64,000 nucleotides of DNA from Pseudophaeobacter arcticus DSM 23566 (GCF_000473205.1 NZ_KI421507.1:3519057-3583056), one strand, 5' to 3'; shown: positions 32,502 through 42,170, counted from the stretch's first letter. Numbers and translations: made by a program. Notes: generated from the sequence alone by a model not told the origin.

Positions 32502-33788
32502 TCAACCGGCCACCGCCTCACGTCCGAAGATTTCGACCCAGCTGCTGCGCCCGCGCAGGTGCTCCGCCGGCAGCGCAGACCACCCCTCGCGCGCGGGCTC
32601 GCTGCCCGCCGCCTGCAGCACTGCCGCCGAGGCAATGACATCCACGCCTGCCGACTTGGTCAGCTCTTCCAGACGTGCCGCCGTATTCACCGTATCGCCA
32701 AAGACCGAATATTCCAAACGCTGGGCATCGCCGACCACACCGGAAAAAACCTCACCCAGATGCAGACCAATCCCCACACGCACCGGTTTGCGGCCCTCAG
32801 CCTGGCGGTCCTTGCCCCAGTCCTGCAGTTCCGCCAGCAGGTCATCGATGCAGCCAAGGGACCGGATTGCAGCCCTCTCACCTTCAAACAGGATCATGGC
32901 GGCATCGCCGATGAACTTGTCGATCATGCCCTGGTTCTGCCCCACCGCCCGCTGCACACGGCGGCGAAACTCGCTGATATAGGCACCAACTTCTTCTGGT
33001 GCCCGCCCCTCGGACCAATTGGTAAAGCCGCGAATATCGACAAACATCACCACCATTTCCTGCTGACGGCCCTTGCGCAGCTCGCTCAGCTCTCCGGCTG
33101 CCAGCCGATCTGCGATCTGGGCAGGCAGATAGCGGGTGAGATTGGCCCTGGCCCGGGCATCTTCGATCGAGCTGTGCAACAGCTTGCGGGTCCGATAGGC
33201 CGCAACAATCAGCACAACGCCGCCCATGGCGATCATGACCACCCGCACCATATTGGGCGGCTGCATCACCATGATTTCAACCCGCGCCGTGATGAAAGGT
33301 GTCACCGTTTCCGGTTGCCAAAACGTCAGAAAGGCCAGGCCACCCACAACCAGCGCAACGCAATAGGCCTGCAGATAGGGGTTAAAGCGCAACACCGCAA
33401 AGGCCAGAATGACCGGCACCAGCCAGGTGGGCGGCAACAGAAAGGTCAGCTCCCCTGGCAGGCCGGTATTGCGAAGCCCAGCCCAGGTGTTCACCAGCAT
33501 GAAGACACAATCCAGTGTCACCGCCGGCCAGACCATCCAGCGGCGAAAGCGCCCAGAGACGGCAAGCCAATAAGACACCCCGCCCAACAGGAAGTAAAAA
33601 ACCAGCGTCATAAAGGCGAGCAGCCACTGGATCCGCAGATAAGGCTGATCCGCGCCTTCCCCCTGCACCAGAAACAAAAAGGCACTCAGCAGACAAAAGG
33701 CGACACCGATCCGCAGCACCGCCACGATCCGTTCTACTTTCACCTCTGCCTGGTGCAGCAATCGGGTGTCCAGAGATGTGGATGTCAT
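32502..33788 (-). CDS. Membrane-bound class III adenylate/guanylate cyclase
   Basis: This 428-residue protein has about six membrane helices in the first 200 residues and a class III cyclase domain in the second half. The first metal Asp lies in MFVDIRGFTNWSE and the second in DKFIGDAAMILF. The transition-state residues are in FGDTVNTAARLEELTK (Asn and Arg present). All catalytic residues are present, so it should make cAMP or cGMP. The start overlaps the rmuC stop (ATGA), tying it to DNA-repair genes. The N-terminal helices resemble the integral sensor domains of two-component kinases. Confidence 0.9.
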   Translation of the reverse strand: MTSTSLDTRLLHQAEVKVERIVAVLRIGVAFCLLSAFLFLVQGEGADQPYLRIQWLLAFMTLVFYFLLGGVSYWLAVSGRFRRWMVWPAVTLDCVFMLVNTWAGLRNTGLPGELTFLLPPTWLVPVILAFAVLRFNPYLQAYCVALVVGGLAFLTFWQPETVTPFITARVEIMVMQPPNMVRVVMIAMGGVVLIVAAYRTRKLLHSSIEDARARANLTRYLPAQIADRLAAGELSELRKGRQQEMVVMFVDIRGFTNWSEGRAPEEVGAYISEFRRRVQRAVGQNQGMIDKFIGDAAMILFEGERAAIRSLGCIDDLLAELQDWGKDRQAEGRKPVRVGIGLHLGEVFSGVVGDAQRLEYSVFGDTVNTAARLEELTKSAGVDVIASAAVLQAAGSEPAREGWSALPAEHLRGRSSWVEIFGREAVAG

Positions 33789-34999
33789 GGGGTCTTTTGC
33801 TCCAGGGGCACAATATTGCCGGGCGACTCCGCCGCCAGATCCTCAAAATCAAAATTGTCCAACCGCTGTGCCCGCCGTCCAGCCTTTTCGGCGCTGACCC
33901 GGATCTCAGCGATATCCTTGGCGGCCTGCCCAAAGTGGCGGTCCAGATTGCCTACCCGCTCACCTAAGCGTTCCATATCGCGATACAAGAGCCCCAGCTC
34001 AGAGCGTATCGCCCCGGCTTGTTCCCGCATACGCGCATCCTTGAGGATTGCGCGCATGGTATTGAGTGTCGCCATGCAGGTGGTGGGGGAGACAATCCAA
34101 ACCTTGGCGGCAAAGCCTTCTCGCACCACGGCGGTGAAATTTGCATGCAGTTCTGCATAGACCGCCTCTGAGGGCAGGAACATCAGCGCGCCTTCGGCGG
34201 TTTCGCCCTCAACAATGTATTTTTCCGAGATCGCACTGATATGCGCCCGCAAAGCCGCCTTCATCTGCCGAATGGCATAGGCTTTTTCGTCGCGGGTTTC
34301 AGCCCGGTGCAGCGCCTCATAGGGTTCCAGCGGGAATTTGCTGTCGATGACAATTGGCCCCGGAGGATTGGGCAGATGCACCAGACAATCGGCACGTTTG
34401 CCGTTACTCAGGGTCGCCTGCATCGTGTAGCTGCCCGCCGGCAGCGCCTTGGAGACGATATCGTTCAGCTGGATTTCCCCAAAGGCGCCGCGGGTCTGCT
34501 TGTTTGACAGAATATCCTGCAGTGACAGCACATCGCCTGACAGTTTGGTGATATTGTCCTGCGCCTTGTCGATCACCGCCAGACGCTCCTGCAGCTGGGT
34601 GAGCGAGGTCACCGTGCGTTTGCTGCTGCCATGCAGGCTTTCCTGCATGCGCTCCTGCATCTGCGCCATGGACTGCGCCTGGCGTAATGCATTGTCCGCC
34701 AGCCGGTCATTCATATGCTGCTGCACCGCAGTGAGGCGCGCCTCGACCGTCTGCACCATTTGCACCTGTGCGCTCGCCTGGGTGTCGGAAACATGCTGCA
34801 AGCCACCCTGCAACTGATGCACCGATTGCCCCAGCTGGCCAATCTGCCCCGAAAGCGGCCCCATGGCCCGTGCCACCCGCGCCGAGGCCCGCAGCGACAG
34901 GAGCAGCAACAGCAACAGCAGAGCGGCAAAACCAGCCGCCAGAAGAATCAGCAGCCCAACCTCATTCATTGCCTGAACTGCGTCATCCATTCCCTCCAT
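33785..34999 (-). CDS. rmuC: DNA recombination protein RmuC
   Basis: This 404-residue protein has an N-terminal membrane helix (LLILLAAGFAALLLLLLLL), a long coiled coil (about 55-160) and a nuclease-like RmuC domain. The latter shows RGAFGEIQLNDIV, VIDSKFPLEPYEAL and VSPTTCMATLNTMRAI. RmuC limits recombination between inverted repeats. The start was set at the ATG that shares bases with the mutL stop (TGATG), giving translational coupling; ATGs nine and thirty bases later are alternatives. It is placed between mutL and the cyclase with overlaps at both ends. Confidence 0.92.
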   Translation of the reverse strand: MEGMDDAVQAMNEVGLLILLAAGFAALLLLLLLLSLRASARVARAMGPLSGQIGQLGQSVHQLQGGLQHVSDTQASAQVQMVQTVEARLTAVQQHMNDRLADNALRQAQSMAQMQERMQESLHGSSKRTVTSLTQLQERLAVIDKAQDNITKLSGDVLSLQDILSNKQTRGAFGEIQLNDIVSKALPAGSYTMQATLSNGKRADCLVHLPNPPGPIVIDSKFPLEPYEALHRAETRDEKAYAIRQMKAALRAHISAISEKYIVEGETAEGALMFLPSEAVYAELHANFTAVVREGFAAKVWIVSPTTCMATLNTMRAILKDARMREQAGAIRSELGLLYRDMERLGERVGNLDRHFGQAAKDIAEIRVSAEKAGRRAQRLDNFDFEDLAAESPGNIVPLEQKTP

Positions 35000-36918
35000 C
35001 AGCTGCGCCCAAACAGCCGTTCGATATCGGCAAGCTTCAATTCCACATAGGTGGGGCGACCATGGTTGCATTGGCCGGAATGCGGCGTTGCCTCCATCTC
35101 GCGCAGCAGCGCATTCATCTCTTCGCCGCGCATGCGCCGGCCGGACCGGATCGACCCGTGGCAGGCAACCCGGGACAGGATGGCCTCCAGCCGCGCCTGC
35201 ACCAGCTGGCTTTCGCCCTGGTCGTCCAGCTCATCCAGAATGTCTTTCACCATGGCCTCTGCGTTCACCTCTCCCAGCAAGGCAGGGGTTTCACGCACGG
35301 CAAGGGCATTTCCGCCGAAGGCTTCCAGCCCAAGGCCAAATTTTTTCAGCTCCTCCGCATGGGCGAGGATGCGGGCGCAGTCATTGCTGCCCAACTCGAC
35401 GATCTCGGGGATCAGCAAGGCCTGGGCGGCCACGCCATTCTCCGCCATTTGCTGCTTCAGCTTTTCATAGACCAGCCGCTCATGGGCCGCATGTTGATCG
35501 ACAATCACCATACCATCCGCGGTCTGGGCAATGATGTAGTTTTCGTGCACCTGCCCGCGTGCCGCCCCCAACGGCAGATGCTCGGCCCCGGGCGCGGTGG
35601 TCTCGGGCGCATCCGACACTGGCCCCGGGGCCTCGGTTATGCGGCCACTGTATGCGTCCTGCAGCTCGGCAAAGCCTTCGGTCACCGGCGCACCGTATGT
35701 CGGCGACGGTGCCGGGGTGAAATCCGGGCGCTGCCCGGCATAGGACGCAGTGCGCGCCCCCATGGAGGGGCGGTCCATCTGATAGACCCGCGCCGCGCCT
35801 GTTGCAGTGGGCACCTCTGGACGCATCGCCCCCAATGTGGCCCCGGCCACCGTGGTCGAGGCCCGATGCCCGGCCTCGGCCAGGGCGTGCCGCAGCGCCG
35901 AGACAATCAAACCACGGGCCAGACCAGGATCGCGAAAGCGCACTTCGGATTTGGCCGGATGCACATTCACATCCACCAGGGTTGGATCACAGTCGATAAA
36001 CAGCGCCGCCGCCGGATGGCGATCGCGGCTGAGAAAATCAAAATAGGCACCCCGCAGCGCCCCTGTCAGCATCTTGTCCTTCACCGGACGTGAGTTCACA
36101 AACAGGAACTGCGCCACTGCCGCGCCCCGCGAATAGGTCGGCAAGGCGGCATAGCCAAACAGGCGAATACCCTCGCGGGTGGCATCAATACGCAGCGCGT
36201 TTTCCGCAAATTCCCGCCCCAGCACCGCAGCCAGACGCCCATGCAGCGCATCAAACAGATCGCCGGTCAGTGGATCCGCACGAAAGGTCACCCGCCCTTC
36301 GCCGCCGCCAGAGACATCGCGCAGGGTGAACCCCACCGAAGGTTCCGCCATGGCAAGCCGCTTGACCACATCGCCAATCGCCTGGGATTCCGCCCGGTCG
36401 GTGCGCATGAACTTCAGCCGTGCCGGGGTGGCATAAAACAGATCGCTCAGCTCGACGATGGTGCCGGATCGCAGCGCCGCTGGCCGCACCGGTTCCATCT
36501 TGCCGCCCGCCACCCGGATCTGCGCCGCATCATGGCCTGCCGCCCGGCTGGTGATGGTCAGCCGCCCCACCGCGCCCAGACTTGGCAGCGCCTCACCGCG
36601 AAAGCCAAAGGTATGGATATTGAGCAGATCCGTGCCGTCAATTTTCGAGGTCGCATGGCGCGACAGCGCCAGGGGCAGATCGCGGGAGGTCATGCCGCAG
36701 CCATCATCGGTCACCCGGATCAGGGTCTTGCCGCCATCTGCGATCTCGATGGTTATCCGCTGTGCACCGGCATCAATGGCGTTTTCAACCAGTTCCTTGA
36801 CCGCCGAGGCCGGGCGTTCCACCACCTCGCCAGCGGCGATCCGGTTGATTGCACTGTCATCAAGCTGACGAATGGTCGGGCGATCATGATCGCTGATATG
36901 GGGGCTTTGGCTGCTCAT
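34999..36918 (-). CDS. mutL: DNA mismatch repair protein MutL
   Basis: This 639-residue protein has an N-terminal GHKL ATPase with [16 protein letters not shown] and [12 protein letters not shown] proline-rich linker lies about 345-445. The C-terminal dimerisation domain contains the endonuclease motif [12 protein letters not shown] (DQHA-x2-E-x4-E) and [11 protein letters not shown] at the end. It is therefore the nicking type of MutL used by bacteria without MutH, unlike E. coli. The start MSSQSP was preferred over an upstream ATG because family similarity begins soon after it. It is the first gene of the mutL-rmuC-cyclase overlap chain. Confidence 0.95.
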   Translation of the reverse strand: MSSQSPHISDHDRPTIRQLDDSAINRIAAGEVVERPASAVKELVENAIDAGAQRITIEIADGGKTLIRVTDDGCGMTSRDLPLALSRHATSKIDGTDLLNIHTFGFRGEALPSLGAVGRLTITSRAAGHDAAQIRVAGGKMEPVRPAALRSGTIVELSDLFYATPARLKFMRTDRAESQAIGDVVKRLAMAEPSVGFTLRDVSGGGEGRVTFRADPLTGDLFDALHGRLAAVLGREFAENALRIDATREGIRLFGYAALPTYSRGAAVAQFLFVNSRPVKDKMLTGALRGAYFDFLSRDRHPAAALFIDCDPTLVDVNVHPAKSEVRFRDPGLARGLIVSALRHALAEAGHRASTTVAGATLGAMRPEVPTATGAARVYQMDRPSMGARTASYAGQRPDFTPAPSPTYGAPVTEGFAELQDAYSGRITEAPGPVSDAPETTAPGAEHLPLGAARGQVHENYIIAQTADGMVIVDQHAAHERLVYEKLKQQMAENGVAAQALLIPEIVELGSNDCARILAHAEELKKFGLGLEAFGGNALAVRETPALLGEVNAEAMVKDILDELDDQGESQLVQARLEAILSRVACHGSIRSGRRMRGEEMNALLREMEATPHSGQCNHGRPTYVELKLADIERLFGRS

Positions 36919-37040
36919 ACCGCTAAATTTAGCAGTTTCCCACGATTCTACCACAGGTTCTGGTGGAAAAATCGAACAAGAGGGGAACAAAAATAGGCTC
37001 CGCCTCCGTGTCCTGGCTCGTCACCTTCCTGCCGCCTGCT

Positions 37041-37970
37041 TCAGACGCCCACTGGAGCGCCGGAACGACCCCGACAGGGGCCAAAACGGGCCGCAATTGC
37101 CAGGATCACACCAGAAACTGTGGCAATCATGCCCGCTGCGCTGACCGCATCCGTCGCACCCAGCCACAGCGGACCAAAACCCGCCAGAACATAGCCCAGC
37201 ACCGCCGCGAGCACCGCAAAAACCACACTCCAGGCAATCTGCCCTTCCAGCCGGTTGGTCATCATCCGCGCCGCTGCGGGTGGGCAGATAAACATCGCAA
37301 TGACAATGATTGACCCAACCGCATCAAAGGCGGCAACCGCGGCAACTGCCGCCGTGATGACCAGCGCCAGCCCCAGCAGATTGGTGCGGATCCCCATGGT
37401 GCGGGCAAAACCTTCGTCAAAGGTTGAGATCTTCAGCGCCCGCCAAAACAGCGCCGTAAAGAGGCAGACCCCCAGTAACGTCAGTGCCATACGCGGCAGC
37501 TCGGCCGGCAGGAAGCGCAGCGCCTCCGGATCCAGCAACGAGGCCCAGCCAGTGGCATCCAGCCAGATCAGACTTTCCAGGTTTCCATACAGCGCATGTT
37601 CCACATCCAGATGCACCGCCGAGGTATCGGTCTGCTCCAGCAGCAGCACGCCGCCGGCAAACATGGTGGTAAACACCACCCCCATAGCCGCGCCCGGTTC
37701 AATCCGGCCCAGACGGCGGATCGCCTCAATCATCACCACGGCAACAACCGCCGCCGCTGCCGCGCCCAGCATCATTGGCCAGGCGGCGATCATGCCAGTC
37801 ATCAAAAAGGCCAGCACAATGCCCGGCAGCACCACATGGCTGATGGCATCGCCAATCAGGGCCTGCCGACGCAACAGCAGGAAATTCCCCGGCAAGGCGC
37901 AGGCCACGGCGGCAAAGATGCCAATCAGCATTGGCGTCAGCGACAGGGGGACAAACTCTTCACCGCTCAT
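37041..37970 (-). CDS. Metal ABC transporter permease (TroD/SitD type)
   Basis: This 309-residue ABC-3 family membrane protein has about nine helices and the conserved GDAISHVVLPGI segment. The second signature FDAVGSIIVIAMFICPPAAA lies near the middle. It overlaps the upstream permease gene by four bases (ATGA) and is the last gene of the four-gene metal-uptake operon. With its partner it forms a heterodimeric pore for Mn(II), Zn(II) or Fe(II). No terminator was seen in the short gap before mutL. Confidence 0.9.
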   Translation of the reverse strand: MSGEEFVPLSLTPMLIGIFAAVACALPGNFLLLRRQALIGDAISHVVLPGIVLAFLMTGMIAAWPMMLGAAAAAVVAVVMIEAIRRLGRIEPGAAMGVVFTTMFAGGVLLLEQTDTSAVHLDVEHALYGNLESLIWLDATGWASLLDPEALRFLPAELPRMALTLLGVCLFTALFWRALKISTFDEGFARTMGIRTNLLGLALVITAAVAAVAAFDAVGSIIVIAMFICPPAAARMMTNRLEGQIAWSVVFAVLAAVLGYVLAGFGPLWLGATDAVSAAGMIATVSGVILAIAARFGPCRGRSGAPVGV

Positions 37971-39172
37971 GACACAACCTCGCGTGGGCCGCCGATCTGG
38001 CGGTCGATTTCCTGGATTTGGTCCTGCGTCAGCACCGTCTCGATATCGCGCAGACCATCATAAAGCGCCGCTGCTGCCTCATGGGAGATATCGCTGCGCA
38101 CCACCTGCCAGCGGTGCTCGTCGCGCAGAGCCTTGGCGGCGCGGGCACGGCCCTTGGCGGTTGCCACCCCATCGGCACGGGTCAGGCCCGCGCGGCGCAA
38201 CAAGCGCAGGGTCAGGCTCTCGTAGATTGCCTGGCCCTGTGCCAGCGCCAACAACCCCTGCCGCAGATGCACCCGGCGCTGGAACCGCAGATGGCGCAGC
38301 ACCGCCGCCAACACACCCCGGTTGGGCGCCAGAAAGAGCGAGAGGGCAAAAAGGGAAAAACTGACCAGAACAATCAGCGGCCCCGTCGGCAGATTGGGCG
38401 CCGAGGCGGACAGAGCCGCCCCCAGATAGGCAGCGACGCCGCCAAACAGACCGGCCAGAAAAACCACATGGTCAGATCGTTCCGACCAGAACCGCGCAGT
38501 GACGGCGGGAATGATCAGCAAGGCCACGATGAGGATCAGTCCGACAATTTTCAGCCCCACAACAGTGACCGCCATGACCAGCCCCATCATCAGCATGTCG
38601 ATGCGATCTACCGGCAGGCCACGGGCGGCGGCATATTCGGGATCAAAGGCCACCAGAGTCATTGGCCTGCGCGTCAACAGAACCAAGAACAGCGTCACAG
38701 CTCCGCCTGCCGCAATCACCACCGCATCGCTATACAGCATGCCCGCAGTAGAGCCGAGCAGGAAACCCTCCAGCCCCGCCTGACGTCCTATGCCGAGCGT
38801 CTGAATGACCGTCAGCAGCACAATGCCAAAGCCAAAGAACACCGACAGAACAGCACCAATGGCCGCATCCTCGGCCAGGCGTGTGTTGCGGGTCAGCCAG
38901 TTCATGCACCACAGACCGATGCCGGCAGAGACCGCCGAGCCCAGCAAAAGCCCCGCCAGATTGCGGCCATCCCCCCCCGCAAGAGCCATCACCAGAAAGG
39001 CGATGCAGACACCGGGCAGGGTGGCATGGCTCACCGCGTCCGAGACCAGCGCGCGTTTGCGCAGGAACAGGAAGGTTCCGGTGATCCCCGCAGAGGTGCC
39101 CAAAAGAGCGGCCCCAAGGGCGACAAGCGTGGCGTTATAGCCGAGCTGCAGCAGCAGAGCGTCCAGTAACAT
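37967..39172 (-). CDS. Metal ABC transporter permease fused to a DtxR-like domain (TroC/SitC type)
   Basis: The first 290 residues of this 401-residue protein are an ABC-3 permease (SDAVSHATLPGVCIAFLV, then VVGLKIVGLILIVALLIIPA). The last 110 are a soluble, basic extension. Its part TAKGRARAAKALRDEHRW followed by a helix and VLTQDQIQEIDRQIGGP resembles the dimerisation part of DtxR/MntR-type regulators. A similar extension occurs in some TroC/MntB proteins. Known DtxR metal ligands are not obvious, so it may have a structural role. It overlaps the next permease gene and lies 12 bases after the ATPase gene. Confidence 0.88.
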   Translation of the reverse strand: MLLDALLLQLGYNATLVALGAALLGTSAGITGTFLFLRKRALVSDAVSHATLPGVCIAFLVMALAGGDGRNLAGLLLGSAVSAGIGLWCMNWLTRNTRLAEDAAIGAVLSVFFGFGIVLLTVIQTLGIGRQAGLEGFLLGSTAGMLYSDAVVIAAGGAVTLFLVLLTRRPMTLVAFDPEYAAARGLPVDRIDMLMMGLVMAVTVVGLKIVGLILIVALLIIPAVTARFWSERSDHVVFLAGLFGGVAAYLGAALSASAPNLPTGPLIVLVSFSLFALSLFLAPNRGVLAAVLRHLRFQRRVHLRQGLLALAQGQAIYESLTLRLLRRAGLTRADGVATAKGRARAAKALRDEHRWQVVRSDISHEAAAALYDGLRDIETVLTQDQIQEIDRQIGGPREVVS

Positions 39173-39184
39173 GGGGTGCTCCTC

Positions 39185-40009
39185 TCAGGCCTTGGCCAGT
39201 TGATCAATTTGCGAAGTTGCCAGCCGCCCGCCATAGGCCGCCTGCAGGTTCTCTTCGGTAAAGGTCTGGGCCACCGGACCTTCGGCAACGCGGCGGGTGT
39301 TGATCAGGAAGACACTGTCAAAGTATTCCGTCACGGTGGCCAGGTCATGATGCACCACCACCACCGTCTTGCTGGCTTCGCGCAGGGATTTCAGAACCGC
39401 GATAATCGCCTTTTCCGTCGCCGCATCCACCCCGGCAAAGGGTTCATCCAGCAGATACAGATCAGCCCCCTGGGCCAGCGCCCGGGCCAGAAACACCCGC
39501 TGCTGCTGGCCGCCCGAAAGCTGGCCAATCTGGCGGGTTGCAAAATCGGCCATACCAACGCGGTCAAGACAGTCCAAGGCTTTGGCGCGATGGGTGCTTT
39601 TGACCCGTCCCAACAGGCCCAGCTCGCGGTACAACCCCATCAGCACCACATCAATCACCCGTGTCGGGAAATCCCAGTCAACGCTGGCGCGCTGCGGCAC
39701 ATAGGCGATCCGGGCGCGCTGGTCTGCCAAAGTACGGCCAAAAACCGTCACCCGGCCAGAGACAGGCGGGACAATGCCCAATGCCGCCTTGAGCAGGGTG
39801 GATTTCCCCGCCCCGTTGGGGCCGATGATCGCCGTCATCTGTCCCGGTTCAACCGTCATATCCACCGAAAATACCGCCGGTTTTTCGCCATAGGTGACGG
39901 TGAGGCCGCGAACGGCAAGCGGGCTTTGTGCGATCTGTGCGCTCTGCGCCTGGCCGCTGTCCAGGTTGGCCTCGGCTGGTGTTTTTACAATTTCTACTGT
40001 CATGGTCAT
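39185..40009 (-). CDS. Metal ABC transporter ATPase (TroB/SitB type)
   Basis: This 274-residue ATPase has Walker A GPNGAGKST (about 73-81), signature LSGGQQQR and Walker B LYLLDEPFAGVD. A 33-residue N-terminal extension precedes the core. The pattern PQRASVDWDFPTRVIDVVLMG is typical of manganese/zinc transporters of this family. Its start overlaps the binding-protein stop by four bases, so the four transporter genes form a tightly coupled operon running leftward from the Fur-type operator. Confidence 0.93.
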   Translation of the reverse strand: MTMTVEIVKTPAEANLDSGQAQSAQIAQSPLAVRGLTVTYGEKPAVFSVDMTVEPGQMTAIIGPNGAGKSTLLKAALGIVPPVSGRVTVFGRTLADQRARIAYVPQRASVDWDFPTRVIDVVLMGLYRELGLLGRVKSTHRAKALDCLDRVGMADFATRQIGQLSGGQQQRVFLARALAQGADLYLLDEPFAGVDAATEKAIIAVLKSLREASKTVVVVHHDLATVTEYFDSVFLINTRRVAEGPVAQTFTEENLQAAYGGRLATSQIDQLAKA

Positions 40010-40974
40010 AGTCCCGCCGATAGCTTTCCATCCATGCCACGGGCCGGGGCATCCACCGCTCCAAGCGCCCTGGAGATGCTTGTTATATTGTGATCCAGCA
40101 TCCCGAGGTATGTCCCCTCATAGGTGCCCTCTGCCCCCATCGCATCCGAAAACAGCTCCCCGCCGATCGAGACCTCATGCCCCTGGGCCTCAGCCCCTTC
40201 GATCAGGGCGCGCATAGACCGATCCGAGACCGAGCTTTCGACAAAGACCGCCTTGATATCGCGAGCGACCAGCAAATCGACCAGTGCGCCAATCCGGTTC
40301 AACCCGGCTTCTGACTGGGTGGAAATGCCCTGGATCCCCAGCACCTCAAACCCGAAGTCACGGCCAAAATAGCCAAAGGCATCATGGGCGGTCAGCAGGA
40401 CACGGTTGTTTTCAGGCACCAGGGACAGAACCTCGGTCCCATAGGCGATCAGCCGGTCCAGATCCGCCTGATGTATCGCGGCATTGGCAGCAAAAACCTC
40501 AGCTGCTTCGGGGCGTGCCGTGGTCAGGGCCTCTTGCACCTCTGCGACAACCAATTTCCACAGAACGGGGGTCATCCAGACATGGGGGTCATATTTGTCG
40601 GCATAGTCATCATGGCTCCGCAGCAGATCCTTTGACAGACCTTCGGCCACCGCCACCACTGGACGCTTGCGCTCCAGGTCATGGAAGAAATCCTCCATCT
40701 GCGCCTCAAGGTACAGACCATGCCACAGCACCAGATCGGCGCGGGTCATGGCCACAATATCCGAGCGCGTTTGGCGATAGCCATGCGGGTCCACCCCGGG
40801 CCCCATCAGGGCCTTGACCTCGACCTCATCGCCACCAATCTGGCGCGCGGCATCTGCGATCATTCCAGTGGTCGCCACCACTTTGAGCGGCGTCTCGGCA
40901 AGCACCCGGCCTGCGGTCATCGGCAGGGCCAGAAGCATCATCAGGCCCAGATAGGCAAAGTGTCTCATACGCAT
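40006..40974 (-). CDS. Metal-binding periplasmic protein (TroA/SitA type)
   Basis: This 322-residue cluster A-I binding protein has a signal peptide (LMMLLALPMTAGRVLA). The four metal ligands can be read directly: H64 in DPHGYRQ, H131 in DPHVWMTP, H197 in TAHDAFGYF and D277 in LFSDAMG. The third ligand is His as in TroA, not Glu as in manganese-specific PsaA, so zinc as well as manganese is possible. A TTGGAGG site lies upstream of the ATG. It is the first gene of the operon, 34 bases from a promoter that carries a Fur/Mur operator. Confidence 0.92.
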   Translation of the reverse strand: MRMRHFAYLGLMMLLALPMTAGRVLAETPLKVVATTGMIADAARQIGGDEVEVKALMGPGVDPHGYRQTRSDIVAMTRADLVLWHGLYLEAQMEDFFHDLERKRPVVAVAEGLSKDLLRSHDDYADKYDPHVWMTPVLWKLVVAEVQEALTTARPEAAEVFAANAAIHQADLDRLIAYGTEVLSLVPENNRVLLTAHDAFGYFGRDFGFEVLGIQGISTQSEAGLNRIGALVDLLVARDIKAVFVESSVSDRSMRALIEGAEAQGHEVSIGGELFSDAMGAEGTYEGTYLGMLDHNITSISRALGAVDAPARGMDGKLSAGL

Positions 40975-41007
40975 GGGCCGGAGCCTCCAAAAAGAACTGT
41001 TGCGGCG

Positions 41008-41036
41008 AATATGAGAATGATTCTCAACTTAGTCAA
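41008..41036 (-). promoter_or_regulatory. Promoter with embedded Fur/Mur operator for the metal-uptake operon
   Basis: On the minus strand TTGACT (41036-41031) and CATATT (41013-41008) are 17 bases apart. Between them lies TGAGAAT-G-ATTCTCA (41012-41026), a perfect 7-1-7 palindrome of the Fur type (compare TGATAAT-N-ATTATCA). A bound Fur-family protein would block RNA polymerase directly. In alphaproteobacteria the manganese-sensing Mur form usually controls sitABCD, so manganese-dependent repression is the best prediction. Confidence 0.85.
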
Positions 41037-41041
41037 TGTAA

Positions 41042-41058
41042 TTGCGACTTATTCGCAA
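41042..41058. promoter_or_regulatory. Second Fur-like palindrome, upstream of the promoter
   Basis: TTGCGA-CTTAT-TCGCAA is a 17-base inverted repeat. Read as 7-1-7 it is TGCGACT-T-ATTCGCA with one mismatch. Its centre (41050) is 31 bases from the centre of the first operator (41019), about three helical turns, so two dimers would sit on the same DNA face. It may strengthen repression or serve the divergent deoC side. Confidence 0.5.
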
Positions 41059-41176
41059 GAAAATATGTTGGAGTTTGTCCAAAAGGTCAAAATCAGGCCG
41101 GTCTCCTGCGTGGTTTACTTGCCAAGATGCCGCACCCGTGCGACTTTTGCCCGGAACTCTGTTGAGGACCCCCGGA

Positions 41177-42166
41177 ATGGAAAGCCAAACCTTGCAAGAT
41201 ACAAAGCCGCTGGTGCTGGCGCAGGAGCCCCGCAACCCCGGCATGGCTCTGGACCTGGACTGGGTCACGGGCGTGCAGGCCAATACATCTGCGATCGAGC
41301 GCCGCTGCGCCACGCTGCCCGCAAGGCGCAGCGTCAAAAAGGACAATCAGGCCGCCTGGTTGCTCAAGGCGGTGACCTGCATCGACCTGACCACCCTGTC
41401 TGGGGACGACACCGAAGAGCGCGTGCGCAGGCTCTGCGCCAAGGCGCGCCAGCCGGTCCGGGGCGATATCCTGCAGGCGCTCGACATGCCGCCAATCACC
41501 ACCGGGGCGGTTTGTGTCTATCACGAAATGGTCGCGGCGGCCGTCCAGGCGCTGAAGGGCACCGACATTCCCGTCGCAGCGGTCTCGACCGGCTTTCCCG
41601 CCGGGCTGTCGCCCTTTCATCTGCGGGTCGCCGAGATCGAAGAGAGCGTCAAGGCAGGCGCCAGGGAAATCGACATTGTGATCTCGCGCCGCCATGTGCT
41701 CGCGGGCAACTGGCAGGCCCTATATGATGAGATGCAGGCCTTCCGCGCCGCCTGTGGGGAGGCCCATGTCAAGGCGATCCTCGCCACCGGAGAGCTGGGA
41801 TCGTTGCGCAATGTGGCGCGGGCCTCGCTGATCTGCATGATGGCGGGGGCTGATTTCATCAAGACCTCCACCGGCAAGGAGAGCGTCAACGCCACCCTGC
41901 CTGTCAGCCTGGTGATGATCCGCGCCATCCGCGACTATTACGACCGCACCGGATTCCGCGTTGGCTACAAACCTGCCGGCGGCATTTCCAAGGCCAAGGA
42001 CGCGCTGGTCTACCTGTCGCTGATCAAGGAAGAGCTGGGAGACCGCTGGCTACAGCCAGATCTGTTCCGCTTTGGCGCCTCTTCCCTGCTGAACGACATA
42101 GAACGCCAGTTGGAGCATCACACCACCGGCGCCTACTCTGCCAGCTACCGCCATGCGATGGCCTGA
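41177..42166 (+). CDS. deoC: Deoxyribose-phosphate aldolase
   Basis: This 329-residue class I aldolase cleaves 2-deoxyribose-5-phosphate to acetaldehyde and glyceraldehyde-3-phosphate. The Schiff-base lysine lies in ADFIKTSTGK, and the helper lysine in GYKPAGGIS. The N-terminal 70 residues extend beyond the E. coli type and match the long eukaryotic-like DERA branch. The start MESQTLQD follows a GTTGAGGACC stretch. Two genes downstream is an aldehyde dehydrogenase able to oxidise the acetaldehyde product, making this a short salvage pathway. Confidence 0.93.
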   Translation: MESQTLQDTKPLVLAQEPRNPGMALDLDWVTGVQANTSAIERRCATLPARRSVKKDNQAAWLLKAVTCIDLTTLSGDDTEERVRRLCAKARQPVRGDILQALDMPPITTGAVCVYHEMVAAAVQALKGTDIPVAAVSTGFPAGLSPFHLRVAEIEESVKAGAREIDIVISRRHVLAGNWQALYDEMQAFRAACGEAHVKAILATGELGSLRNVARASLICMMAGADFIKTSTGKESVNATLPVSLVMIRAIRDYYDRTGFRVGYKPAGGISKAKDALVYLSLIKEELGDRWLQPDLFRFGASSLLNDIERQLEHHTTGAYSASYRHAMA

Positions 42167-42170
42167 GCAG

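Noticed and set aside
34768..36093. 441-codon open frame on the plus strand
   Set aside because: It lies entirely opposite mutL and rmuC, which have complete conserved motifs. High GC and codon bias produce long antisense frames.
37255..38364. 369-codon open frame on the plus strand
   Set aside because: Antisense to two overlapping permease genes; composition is Ser/Ala/Arg-rich and has no family signature.
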